From Longispora albida DSM 44784 (GTDB taxonomy: Bacteria; Actinomycetota; Actinomycetes; Mycobacteriales; Micromonosporaceae): a DNA stretch of 64,000 nucleotides. Of this stretch, positions 1 through 7,957 are shown one piece after another (the stretch's first letter is position 1; every line of letters begins with the position of its first letter). The stretch covers positions 63,022 to 127,021 of the forward strand of contig NZ_KB903833.1 of the NCBI RefSeq assembly GCF_000379825.1. The letters run 5' to 3'. A model generated the notes under the pieces. It was not told the DNA's origin. It did no database searches and was given only the letters and a program-made list of their open reading frames with translations. The translations under genes and the position numbers were made by a program.

Positions 1-211
1 CGGCAGGCGGCCCGCAGGGCACCAGCCGCCGGCAGGCGGCCGGACCCCGCTCTCACAGAACCATCAACCCCGCAGCCACAGCGCCGCGTTCTGACACCGG
101 ACTCGGTCCACACCGGACGACAGCACCCGGCCAGTCCGGCCACGACTCCAGTACACCCAAAGCTCTTGATCTTCACCAAGCCCAGCCCGCTGCCGCTCTC
201 GCCCCGCCTGC
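1..211. other. Intergenic stretch downstream of the ABC exporter
   Basis: No gene is supported here. The 12-base word CGGCAGGCGGCC occurs at 1-12 and again at 30-41. The second copy sits in a small inverted repeat (GCCGCC at 25-30, GGCGGC at 35-40, 4-base loop). This could be the 3' hairpin for the minus-strand exporter genes, or the edge of a repeat that continues outside the window. No T-rich tract follows. Confidence 0.35.
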
Positions 212-1990
212 CTACCTCGTCTGCTCCAGCCAGGAAGCGAAGAGCTTCGCGTACACGCTGCCCTCTTCCGCGACGAGTGCGCTGTGCGGGCCGCGCTGGA
301 CGATCCGCCCCGCGTCGAACACGATCACCTCGTCGGCGGCCTGGGCCGTCGACAGCCGGTGCGCGATCGCGATGGTCGTCCGGCCACGGGTCACGGCGTC
401 GAGTGTCCTCGCGAGCCGGACCTCGGTCGCCGGGTCGACGGCCGAGGTGGCCTCGTCGAGGACCAGCAGGTCGGGGTCGGCCACGTACGCCCGGGCCAGC
501 GCGACGAGCTGCCGCTCGCCGACGCTCAGCGCCTCGCCCCGCTCCCCGACCGGCGTGCTGAGCCCTTCCGGCAGGCCGGCGACCCAGTCACCGAGCCCCA
601 GCTCCTCGAAGGCGGTGAGCAGCTCGGCGTCGGTCAGCTCCGGGCGGGCGAACCGCACGTTCCCCGCCACGGTCGTGTCGAACAGGAACCCGTCCTGCGG
701 CACCATGACCACCCGGCTGCGCAGCGAGGCGAAGCTGATCCCGGTGAGCGGCTCACCGCCCAGCTCGACGGTGCCCTCCGCCGGGTCCATGAGCCTGGTC
801 AGCAGCTTGGCGAAGGTCGTCTTGCCGGACCCCGTCTCGCCAACGACCGCCACCTTCCGCTCCGCGCGGATCTCGACGTCCACATCAGACAGAACCTTCG
901 CGCCGCCCGGGTACGCGAACTGCACGCCCTTGAACGACACGCCCAGCGGCCCGGCAGGCAGCGCCTTGCCGTCGACCGGGTCGGCGACATCCGGCTGGAC
1001 GTCGAGAACATCCAGCACCCGGCGCCAGCCGGCGATCGCGTTCTGGGCGTCGTTCAGGATCTCGGTGGCCATCTGCACCGGCTGGACGAACAGCGCGACC
1101 AGGAACAGGAACGCGGTCAGCTCGCCGACGCTCAGGTCGCCGCCCAGCCCGAGCGCGACGCCGAGCAGCACGACGCCGGCGTTGACCAGCCCGGCGGCGA
1201 GCTCGCCCAGCGAGAAGATGCCGACCGAGGTCCGCAGGCCCTGGTACTGGGCCTCCCGGTACTCCTCGACAGCCGTGTCGAGCCGGTCGGCCGTCCGGTC
1301 GTGGACGCCGTAGGCGCGGATGACGCTCGCGCCGACCACGCTCTCGGCCACGACGCCGAGCATGATGCCGACCTTGCTGCGGGCGATGCTGTACGCGCCG
1401 GCCAGCCGCTTCTGGAAGTGCCGGATCACGAAGGCCAGCGGGCCGAACGCCGCCCAGACCACGAGCGTCAGCTGCCAGGAGTACGCGAACATGATGATCG
1501 TCGCGACCAGGAGCTGGCCGAAGCTGATGATCAGGAGCAGCCCGCCGAACTGGAGGAACTGGCTGATCGTGTCGATGTCCCCGGTGACCCGGGAGACGAG
1601 CGAGCCGCGCCGCTCCGTCTGCTGGTGCAGGGTGGACAGGTTGTGGATGTGGCGGAACGTCTTGATCCGCAGCCCGGACAGCGCGCGCTCGCTCACGGTG
1701 AACAGCCGGCGGTTCATGAAGTAACCGCAGGTGACCGTGACGACCAGCATCGCGGCCGTCAGCGAGACGATCGTGCCGATCGCGCCCATGTCCGGCCCGC
1801 CGGCCGTGCGCAGGCCCTTGTCGATGCCCTGCTGGATCGCGACCGGTACGACGATCTTGCCGGCCGTGGCGACGACGGCCAAAGCCAGCGTGCCGGCGAT
1901 GCCGGTCCTGAGCTCCGGCGACAGGGCCAGGCCCCGCCGCATCGTCGTGTACGTGGACTCTTCCGGCTCCAGTGCGACTGCCGCCGTCAT
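212..1990 (-). CDS. ABC exporter half-transporter (permease-ATPase), catalytically competent half
   Basis: This 592-residue half-transporter has an N-terminal six-helix exporter membrane domain (about residues 20-310) and a C-terminal ATP-binding domain. Visible motifs are Walker A GETGSGKTT near 383, Walker B VLDEATSAVD near 508 with the catalytic Glu, and the switch His in AHR near 543. The signature is LSVGE near 488 instead of LSGGQ. It lies 43 bases downstream of a second half-transporter on the same strand, so the two probably form a heterodimeric type IV exporter like TM287/288 or BmrCD. The unusual signature sequence here pairs with the altered Walker B and H-loop of the partner. The substrate (drug, lipid or peptide) cannot be read from the sequence. 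Confidence 0.9.
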   Translation of the reverse strand: MTAAVALEPEESTYTTMRRGLALSPELRTGIAGTLALAVVATAGKIVVPVAIQQGIDKGLRTAGGPDMGAIGTIVSLTAAMLVVTVTCGYFMNRRLFTVSERALSGLRIKTFRHIHNLSTLHQQTERRGSLVSRVTGDIDTISQFLQFGGLLLIISFGQLLVATIIMFAYSWQLTLVVWAAFGPLAFVIRHFQKRLAGAYSIARSKVGIMLGVVAESVVGASVIRAYGVHDRTADRLDTAVEEYREAQYQGLRTSVGIFSLGELAAGLVNAGVVLLGVALGLGGDLSVGELTAFLFLVALFVQPVQMATEILNDAQNAIAGWRRVLDVLDVQPDVADPVDGKALPAGPLGVSFKGVQFAYPGGAKVLSDVDVEIRAERKVAVVGETGSGKTTFAKLLTRLMDPAEGTVELGGEPLTGISFASLRSRVVMVPQDGFLFDTTVAGNVRFARPELTDAELLTAFEELGLGDWVAGLPEGLSTPVGERGEALSVGERQLVALARAYVADPDLLVLDEATSAVDPATEVRLARTLDAVTRGRTTIAIAHRLSTAQAADEVIVFDAGRIVQRGPHSALVAEEGSVYAKLFASWLEQTR

Positions 1991-2033
1991 GCTGCTGCCA
2001 CCGCCGTCACCCTTCCACCCGTCCAGCTGTTCA

Positions 2034-3803
2034 TCACGCGTCTTCCAGTTCCCGGTCGGCGTCGGACTCCTCGTACGCCGTGACCAGCTCGATGTATCCG
2101 GGCACGCTCGCCAGCAGTTCCTCGTGGGTGCCGGTGGCCACCACCCGGCCCTGCTCGATGTACACGACCTCGTCGGCGAGCGCGATCGTCGCCCTGCGGT
2201 ACGCGACGACGAGCACCGAGGCGTCCGCCGCCCGGACGGCGGCGAGGATCTCCGCCTCCACCCGGGGGTCGACCGCGCTGGTCGCGTCGTCGAGGATCAG
2301 CAGCCGTGGCCCGCCAGCCAGTGCCCTGGCCAGGGTGAGCCGCTGCCGCTGCCCGCCGGACAGGCTGGTACCCCGCTCGCCGACCCGGGTGTCGAGCCCC
2401 TCCGGCAGCTTGGCGACGAACCCGGAGGCCTGTGCCAGCCCCAGCGCCCCGTCCACATCGGAGTCGCCAAGCCCGTCACGGCCGAGGGTGATGTTGCCTC
2501 TGATGGTGTCGTCGAAGACGAACGGCAGCTGCGGCACGAGCCCGACCGTCCCGGCGAGCGAGGCGCCGCTCAGCTCCCTGGCGTCGACGCCGTCGATCGT
2601 CACGAGCCCGGACGAGGGGTCGACGAGCCGGGCGGCCAGCGAGGCGATCGTGGACTTGCCCGCGCCGGTCGGCCCGACGAGCGCCACGGTCTTGCCCGGC
2701 GGGACGGTGAAGCTCACGTCCTCGATGGCCGGCACGCCGTCGTACTCGAAGGTCACGTTCTTGAACCTGACCACCGCCGGCCCGGAGCCCGGCAGCCCGG
2801 CCGAGCCGTAGGTCATGTCGCCGCGTGCGGTGATCACGTTCTGGAGCCGGTCCCAGCCGGCCACGCTGCGCGGCAGCTCGCCGAGCACCCAGCCGATCGC
2901 CCGGACGGGGAAGGCCAGCACCGTGAAGAGGAAGGCCACGCTGACCACGTCGGACACGGTCACCGCTCCGGCCCCGAGCCGCAGCCCGCCGACCACCAGG
3001 ATCGCGAGCGTGCCGAGCTGGGGCAGCGCGTCCATCAGCGGGTCGAAGGCGCCCCGGATCCGGCCGACCTGGATCAGCGCGTCGCGCAGCTCCGTCGTCT
3101 TCGCCGCGAACCGCTCGGTCTCCGCCGCCTCCCGGCCCATCGTCTTGACGACCAGCGCTCCGTCGAAGCTCTCGTGCGCGATCTCGCTGACCTCGCCGCG
3201 CAGGGCCTGGGCCCGCGTGATCTTCGGGGACATCTTCCGCGAGTACACGACGTTGAGCGTGAACACCGCGGGGAAGACCACGAGGCTGACCAGCGCGAGC
3301 ACCCAGTCGACGGCGAAGAGCGAGACGACGGCGCCGATCAGCATGACCAGGGTGCCGACGGCGAACGGGAAGGGCGCGATGGGCGACCAGGCCGCCTCGA
3401 CGTCGGAGTTCGCGTTGGACAGCAGGTTGCCGGTGGGGTGCTTGGCGTGCCAGGACAGCGGGAGCTGCAGGTAGCGCCGGGTGACCTTGCGCCGGTAACT
3501 CGCCTGGAGGCGGAACTGCATCGAGCCTGCCCCCAGCCGCCGGCCGAAGATGCCGAGCACCTTCAGCATCGAGACGGCGAAGATCGCGGAGGCTCCGGCG
3601 GCGAGCGCGCCGTTCGTGGTGTGGCCGGAGTCGAAGGCCGGGATGATCACCCGGTCGATCACCTGGCCGACCACGTACGCACTGCCGATGGTCATCAGGC
3701 CGAAGAGACAGCTGCCGAGCACGGCCACCGTGAACCGGCGCGGCTCGTCGCGGATGGCCTGGCCCAGCACGCGCAGGCCCCGGCCGAGCACCCGATCGCT
3801 CAT
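2034..3803 (-). CDS. ABC exporter half-transporter (permease-ATPase), degenerate-site half
   Basis: This 589-residue protein has the same layout as its downstream neighbour: six membrane helices, then an ATPase domain. Walker A is GPTGAGKST near 377 and the signature LSGGQ near 480 is canonical. The residue after Walker B is Asp in place of the catalytic Glu (ILDDATSAVD near 502), and the switch His is Tyr (VAYRRAT near 534). In heterodimeric exporters one of the two ATP sites loses hydrolysis in this way; here it is the site built from this protein's Walker motifs and the partner's LSVGE. It starts with ATG and is the first gene of a two-gene operon. Substrate unknown. Confidence 0.9.
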   Translation of the reverse strand: MSDRVLGRGLRVLGQAIRDEPRRFTVAVLGSCLFGLMTIGSAYVVGQVIDRVIIPAFDSGHTTNGALAAGASAIFAVSMLKVLGIFGRRLGAGSMQFRLQASYRRKVTRRYLQLPLSWHAKHPTGNLLSNANSDVEAAWSPIAPFPFAVGTLVMLIGAVVSLFAVDWVLALVSLVVFPAVFTLNVVYSRKMSPKITRAQALRGEVSEIAHESFDGALVVKTMGREAAETERFAAKTTELRDALIQVGRIRGAFDPLMDALPQLGTLAILVVGGLRLGAGAVTVSDVVSVAFLFTVLAFPVRAIGWVLGELPRSVAGWDRLQNVITARGDMTYGSAGLPGSGPAVVRFKNVTFEYDGVPAIEDVSFTVPPGKTVALVGPTGAGKSTIASLAARLVDPSSGLVTIDGVDARELSGASLAGTVGLVPQLPFVFDDTIRGNITLGRDGLGDSDVDGALGLAQASGFVAKLPEGLDTRVGERGTSLSGGQRQRLTLARALAGGPRLLILDDATSAVDPRVEAEILAAVRAADASVLVVAYRRATIALADEVVYIEQGRVVATGTHEELLASVPGYIELVTAYEESDADRELEDA

Positions 3804-4095
3804 GTCAGCATCACATCCGTTTCTGGTCCTTACAATTTCTAGCCCCTGCCCGCCGGTGACGCATGTGGAGTGCGATCCAGATCACTCTCATTACGAAGCG
3901 TGCGCGCACTCCTACAGATCGACCGGAATCGCCGCCGGACCTGCGCATGCCCTCGTGTTCAGCAGGCTAGGCCACGGGTCTGACTTTTTGATACAGGTCG
4001 ATGCATTCAGTCATCCCGCATTATTGTCAGGACCTTACGTAAAGAATCTTCATAGAGTACCGAGACCCGCGCCCACCAGCCCACCGGGAGTCCCC
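3804..4095. promoter_or_regulatory. Divergent intergenic region, ABC exporter versus hexosaminidase
   Basis: These 292 bases separate two divergently transcribed units and are AT-richer than the surroundings, as promoter regions are in this genome. A -10-like TAGAGT lies at 4053-4058 on the plus strand, and TTGTCA at 4024-4029 resembles a -35 but is too far away (23 bases) for a normal pair. No open frame with convincing codon bias is seen. Confidence 0.4.
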
Positions 4096-5472
4096 GTGTT
4101 GATTCCGCAGCCGGTCAGCCACCAGCCAGCGCCCGGCCACTTCGCCCTCTCGGCCGCGACCAGGGTCTCGGGCCCGCCCGAGATCACCACGCTGCTGCGC
4201 GAGCTGCTCGGCCTGCCGCTCCCCCCGGGCGGGGACATCACCTTCACGCTCACCGAGGGTCACGGGCCGGAGGGGTACGAACTCGACGTCACCACGGATG
4301 GCGTCGCCGCCACGGCCAGCACCGTGCAGGGCCTGCGCTGGGCCGTGCAGTCGATCGCCCAGCTCGCCCCGCAGGTACCGTGCGGGCGGATCGTGGACGC
4401 GCCGAAGCACGCCTGGCGCGGGGCACTGCTCGACGTGGGCCGGTGGCACCACCCGATCGGGTTCCTGCACACGTTCGCAGACATCCTGGCCGCCCACAAG
4501 CTGAACGTTTTCCACCTGCACCTCACCGAGGACCAGGGCTGGCGGTTCGAGGTCAAGCGGTACCCGAGGCTGACTTCCGTCGGCGCTCACCGCCGGTCTT
4601 CCCCGCTCGGCCACACGAACGACGGGCTGGACGACGGCCGGCCGCACGGCGGGTTCTACACGCAGGAGGAGCTGCGCGGGCTCGTCGCGTACGCGGCCAG
4701 CCGTGGCGTGCTCGTCGTGCCAGAGATCGACCTGCCCGGCCACACCCAGGCAGCCATCGCCGCGTACCCGGAGCTGGGCAACCGCCCCGAGGTCCAGCAC
4801 GAGGTGATGACCAGGTTCGGCGTCAGCGAGCACGTCCTCAACGCCGAGGAGTCCACTGTGGAGTTCATGTGCCACGTGCTGGACGAGCTGGTGGACGTCT
4901 TCGGCGGCCCCTACGTGCATCTGGGCGGCGACGAGGTGCCACTGGCCGAGTGGTCCGCGCGCTACGAGAACCCGGAACGGCTGCTCGGCTGGTGGATCAG
5001 CCGCCTCGCCGCCCACCTCCGTACCCACGGCCGGCGCCCGATCGTGTGGGACGAACTGGTCGGCGCGGGAGTACCCGAGGACGCGATCATCATGGCCTGG
5101 CGCGGCCCCGAGCGGGTCGGCGAGGCCCTCGCGGCCGGCCACGAGGTGATCGCCGTCCCGCAGAGCCACATGTACCTCGACCACGGCGAGTCCACCGCAC
5201 CCGGCGAGCCGCTGTCGATCACCGGCCCGCTCCCCCTGGACAGGGTCTACTCCTACGATCCCGGCCCCGGCGTGCTCGGCGTGCAGGGCAACCTGTGGTC
5301 GGAGTACCTGCCGACGCCGGAGCGGGCGCAGTACAACCTGCTGCCACGGCTCGCCGCCGTCGCCGAGGTCGCGTGGGGGACGGCTGGCGACGCCGGGGAG
5401 TTCAGGGCGCGGCTGGCTGGGCTGCTGCCCCGGTACGAGGCTGCTGGCTGGAACTACCGCCCGCTGGACTGA
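4096..5472 (+). CDS. Beta-N-acetylhexosaminidase, glycoside hydrolase family 20
   Basis: This enzyme should remove terminal N-acetylglucosamine or N-acetylgalactosamine from chitin fragments, peptidoglycan or glycans. The 458-residue protein has an N-terminal GH20b-like domain (about 1-120) and a GH20 TIM barrel. The catalytic Asp-Glu pair is in HLGGDEV near residue 275-281, and HLHLTEDQGW is the conserved strand-2 motif. GTG at 4096 was chosen because GGGAG lies 5-10 bases upstream and homology starts soon after; the frame is open further upstream but without coding character. No signal peptide is obvious, so it may be cytoplasmic. Its 3' end overlaps the convergent permease gene by 71 bases. 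Confidence 0.88.
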   Translation: MLIPQPVSHQPAPGHFALSAATRVSGPPEITTLLRELLGLPLPPGGDITFTLTEGHGPEGYELDVTTDGVAATASTVQGLRWAVQSIAQLAPQVPCGRIVDAPKHAWRGALLDVGRWHHPIGFLHTFADILAAHKLNVFHLHLTEDQGWRFEVKRYPRLTSVGAHRRSSPLGHTNDGLDDGRPHGGFYTQEELRGLVAYAASRGVLVVPEIDLPGHTQAAIAAYPELGNRPEVQHEVMTRFGVSEHVLNAEESTVEFMCHVLDELVDVFGGPYVHLGGDEVPLAEWSARYENPERLLGWWISRLAAHLRTHGRRPIVWDELVGAGVPEDAIIMAWRGPERVGEALAAGHEVIAVPQSHMYLDHGESTAPGEPLSITGPLPLDRVYSYDPGPGVLGVQGNLWSEYLPTPERAQYNLLPRLAAVAEVAWGTAGDAGEFRARLAGLLPRYEAAGWNYRPLD

Positions 5473-6334
5473 CGGCCAGGCCGGGGCTGCTCGCCGCTTT
5501 CCTGGCACCCCACAGGACTCCGGCCACGACCAGCGCCCCGCCCAGCAGGTCCGTCGGGTACGGGCGCTCGCCGAGGAACAGCGCCGTCGAGGCGAGCCCG
5601 AAGAACGGGACCAGCATCGAGAACGGCGCGACCGTCCCGGCCGTGTACTTCCTGATCAGCGTGCCCCAGATCGCGAACCCGACCACCATCGACAGCCCCG
5701 AGGTGTACACGAGCGCCCCGGCGTCGATCCAGCGCAGGTCGGCCAGCTCGACCGGCGGGCCCTCGAAGACGAACGAGAGGACGAACAGCGGCACGGTCGC
5801 CACGCCGCTGGCCCAGATCAGGAACCTGAGGGCGTCCGGGGCAGCCGACTTCCGGGTGATCACGTTGGCGGTACCCCAGGCGATCGCCGCGCCGACCATC
5901 AGCGCGAAGGCCAGGGGCGGCAGGCTGGTGCCGACCCGGACGGCCACGACAGCCATGCCGGCCACGGCGACCCCGAGGCCGGTGAGCTGGGCGCGGCTCG
6001 GGCGTTCCCTGAGCGCGAGGAAGGCGATCACGATCGTGAAGCCCGCCTGGGCCTGGAGCAGCACCGAGGCCAGGCCGGGCGGCATGCCGGCGTTGAGCGC
6101 CCAGTACAGCAGGGAGAACTTGACCACCCCGAGCGTCAGGCCGTAGCCGAGCACCCAGCGCCACGCGACCTGCGGCCAGCCGATGAACAGCACGGCGGGG
6201 AAGGCGACCAGCCCGAACCGGACCGCGTTGAACAGCAGTGGCGGGAGCACTTCGAGCACCACGTGCAGCGCGATGAAGTTGACCCCCCAGATGGCGGCGA
6301 CCAGCACGGCCAGTACAAGATCACGGGGTTTCAT
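5402..6334 (-). CDS. EamA/DMT-family permease
   Basis: This is a 310-residue inner-membrane transporter of the drug/metabolite superfamily, with about ten hydrophobic helices in two EamA repeats (about 5-130 and 150-285). The family exports amino acids or small metabolites; the substrate here is not predictable. ATG at 6334 (MKPRDLVLAV) was chosen over an upstream in-frame ATG because the hydrophobic first helix begins right after it. The C-terminal 30 residues are low-complexity Ala/Gly/Ser/Pro and lie antisense to the end of the hexosaminidase gene. A LysR-type regulator is divergently transcribed 71 bases away, a common arrangement for this permease family. Confidence 0.85.
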   Translation of the reverse strand: MKPRDLVLAVLVAAIWGVNFIALHVVLEVLPPLLFNAVRFGLVAFPAVLFIGWPQVAWRWVLGYGLTLGVVKFSLLYWALNAGMPPGLASVLLQAQAGFTIVIAFLALRERPSRAQLTGLGVAVAGMAVVAVRVGTSLPPLAFALMVGAAIAWGTANVITRKSAAPDALRFLIWASGVATVPLFVLSFVFEGPPVELADLRWIDAGALVYTSGLSMVVGFAIWGTLIRKYTAGTVAPFSMLVPFFGLASTALFLGERPYPTDLLGGALVVAGVLWGARKAASSPGLAVSPAGGSSSQQPRTGAAAQPAAP

Positions 6335-6393
6335 GGCTCGATACTGCCCTGCGCAAACATGTAGCACCAGTTCATATTTCTTCATCGTTGATT

Positions 6394-6399
6394 TAGCAT
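6394..6399 (+). promoter_or_regulatory. -10 element TAGCAT for the LysR gene, leaderless layout
   Basis: TAGCAT fits TANNNT and is 6 bases from the ATG at 6406, so transcription would start at or next to the start codon, as in leaderless actinobacterial mRNAs. The hexamer 17 bases upstream (TTCATA at 6371-6376) is a weak -35. The 71-base divergent region also contains TTCAT at 6371-6375 and again at 6381-6385, and may hold the LysR operator. Confidence 0.45.
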
Positions 6400-6405
6400 C
6401 ACTGC

Positions 6406-7290
6406 ATGATGGATCTCGGCCGGCTGCGGGCCCTGCACGCTGTTTCCGTGTACGGCACGGTGCTCGCCGCCGCCAGCGCGCTGCACTGCACGCCGTCCGC
6501 CGTCTCCCAGCACCTCGGCAAGCTGGAGCGGGAGGTCGGCGCGCCGCTGGTCGAGCGGGACGGCAGGCGGCTGCGGCTGACCGAGCTGGGCCTGGTCCTG
6601 GCCGGCCACGCCGCGCGGGTCCTCGCCACGGTGGAGGAGGCCGAGGCCGCGGTCGTCGCGCACAGCCAGACCGTCACCGGCCGGATCCGGGTCGTCTCGA
6701 TCGCGACCGCGTGCCGTGGCCTGGTCCCGCACGCCCTGGCCAGTCTCGCCGCCCGGCATCCCGAGCTGACCCTGGCCGTCCGGGAGGGCAATCCGGACAT
6801 CGGCCTGGAGCAGGTCCAGCGCGGGCACGCCGACCTGGCCGTGGTCGACGACTGGCCGGAGGCACACCTCGACCTGCCTGCCGGTACGTCCTATGTGGAG
6901 CTGGGGCTCGACGTGGCGGACCTGCTCGCCCCGGCCGGCCGGTTCACCGGGCCGGTGCGGCTGGCCGAGCTGTTCGGCGAACGGTGGATCGCCGCGACAC
7001 CCGGCGCGATCTGCCACACCTGGCTCACCCGCGTACTGCCCGGTGTGCAGCCCGACTTCCTGGTCGACGAGTTCGCCACGCAGTTCGAGCTGATCAGGGG
7101 CGGTTTCGGCATCGCGCTCGTGCCCCGGCTGGCCCGGACCGGCGTGCCGGACGGCATCGAGATCTGGCCGGTGCTGCCGATCCCGACCCGCCGCCTGATC
7201 GTCGTCTGGCGGACGGCGGCAGCGGCCCGGCCGGCCGTCGGAGCAGTGGTCAGCGCCCTCCGCGAGGCCTGGACCGCGACGAAGTCCTAG
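6406..7290 (+). CDS. LysR-family transcriptional regulator
   Basis: This 294-residue regulator has an N-terminal winged helix-turn-helix (about 3-62; SALHCTPSAVSQHLGKLE is the recognition part) and a C-terminal periplasmic-binding-protein-like effector domain (about 90-290). Divergent placement next to the EamA permease suggests that it controls that gene in response to the exported metabolite. The start may be ATG 6406 or the immediately following ATG 6409. Its stop codon lies inside a perfect palindrome at 7288-7308. Confidence 0.88.
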   Translation: MMDLGRLRALHAVSVYGTVLAAASALHCTPSAVSQHLGKLEREVGAPLVERDGRRLRLTELGLVLAGHAARVLATVEEAEAAVVAHSQTVTGRIRVVSIATACRGLVPHALASLAARHPELTLAVREGNPDIGLEQVQRGHADLAVVDDWPEAHLDLPAGTSYVELGLDVADLLAPAGRFTGPVRLAELFGERWIAATPGAICHTWLTRVLPGVQPDFLVDEFATQFELIRGGFGIALVPRLARTGVPDGIEIWPVLPIPTRRLIVVWRTAAAARPAVGAVVSALREAWTATKS

Positions 7291-7308
7291 GACCTCTCAG
7301 AGGTCCTA
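7288..7308. terminator. Perfect 10-bp palindrome at the end of the LysR gene
   Basis: TAGGACCTCT and its complement AGAGGTCCTA are separated by one C. The left arm includes the LysR stop codon. The same 10-mer TAGGACCTCT is repeated at 7361-7370, covering the stop codon of the convergent DUF3592 gene. With a one-base loop it is an awkward RNA hairpin, so a protein-binding site or a cruciform is also possible. Called a terminator mainly because of its convergent position. Confidence 0.4.
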
Positions 7309-7359
7309 ACTCAATGACTGGCGGCGCACTGGCGGCTCCAGAAGACGACCGTCATGAAG

Positions 7360-7869
7360 TTAGGACCTCTTAGCCCGGGCGTCCTTGGCCAGAAGGTAGA
7401 AGATGAGGAAGCCGACCGCGGTCATGGCGAGCCCGAACAGCGTCCACAGCCACGTACCACGGACGTGCACCCAGGTGTCCGTGCTGTCGGAGTCCTTGGC
7501 GAAGTCCTCGGGGTCCTCCGGGTTGATCCAGAGCCGCACCTCGGCCGGCCACTCCCGGCAGCCGGTCGTCCCGCCACACCTGGTCCAGGTCTCGTAGGCC
7601 CGCCCGCCGTACGTGTAACTGAGTTTGATCTTGTCGACGCCCTTGGTGCCGCCGGCCTCCGTCTTCGTGACGGCGGCCGGGACCGATACGCCGCCGGCCT
7701 TGAGGTCACTCCAGTGGCCCGCGGTGTTCGCGGCCTGGAGAGGCGCTCCGATCAGCAGCGCCAGCCCCAGCAGCGCCAGGGCGGTTCCGAACACGATGAC
7801 CAGCCACTTGGGCGGCTGGGACCGCTGTGGCGCTGGCGCGGGCTGCGGCCGTTTCCTGTTCTGGGCCAC
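7360..7869 (-). CDS. DUF3592-like membrane protein
   Basis: The protein has 169 residues: a basic, Pro/Gln-rich N-terminus, a membrane helix (about 22-45), an extracytoplasmic beta-rich stretch with Tyr/Trp and one Cys pair (CGGTTGC near 98-104), and a second helix near 140-162. Two helices flanking a small beta domain match the DUF3592 pattern. It lies directly downstream of the RHS gene on the same strand but beyond a strong terminator, so it might be an immunity partner or simply a neighbour. Function unknown. Confidence 0.6.
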   Translation of the reverse strand: MAQNRKRPQPAPAPQRSQPPKWLVIVFGTALALLGLALLIGAPLQAANTAGHWSDLKAGGVSVPAAVTKTEAGGTKGVDKIKLSYTYGGRAYETWTRCGGTTGCREWPAEVRLWINPEDPEDFAKDSDSTDTWVHVRGTWLWTLFGLAMTAVGFLIFYLLAKDARAKRS

Positions 7870-7910
7870 GGCATCCTCCCCGGGGATGACTGAGGTTGCT
7901 ACTCGGGTGA

Positions 7911-7950
7911 CCGGGTGGCCCCGGGGAATCGTATCCCCGGGGCCACCCGG
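7911..7950 (-). terminator. Strong hairpin terminator of the RHS gene
   Basis: A perfect 16-bp stem (CCGGGTGGCCCCGGGG at 7911-7926, complement at 7935-7950) closes an 8-base loop. It begins 8 bases after the RHS stop codon in the direction of transcription. No U-tract follows, which is usual for actinobacterial terminators. It separates the RHS gene from the DUF3592 gene start at 7869. Confidence 0.85.
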
Positions 7951-7957
7951 CGTTACA

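Noticed and set aside
1731-3842. 703-codon plus-strand frame opposite the ABC exporter
   Set aside because: Arg/Asp/His/Gln-rich shadow of the minus-strand ATPase gene without any recognisable motif.
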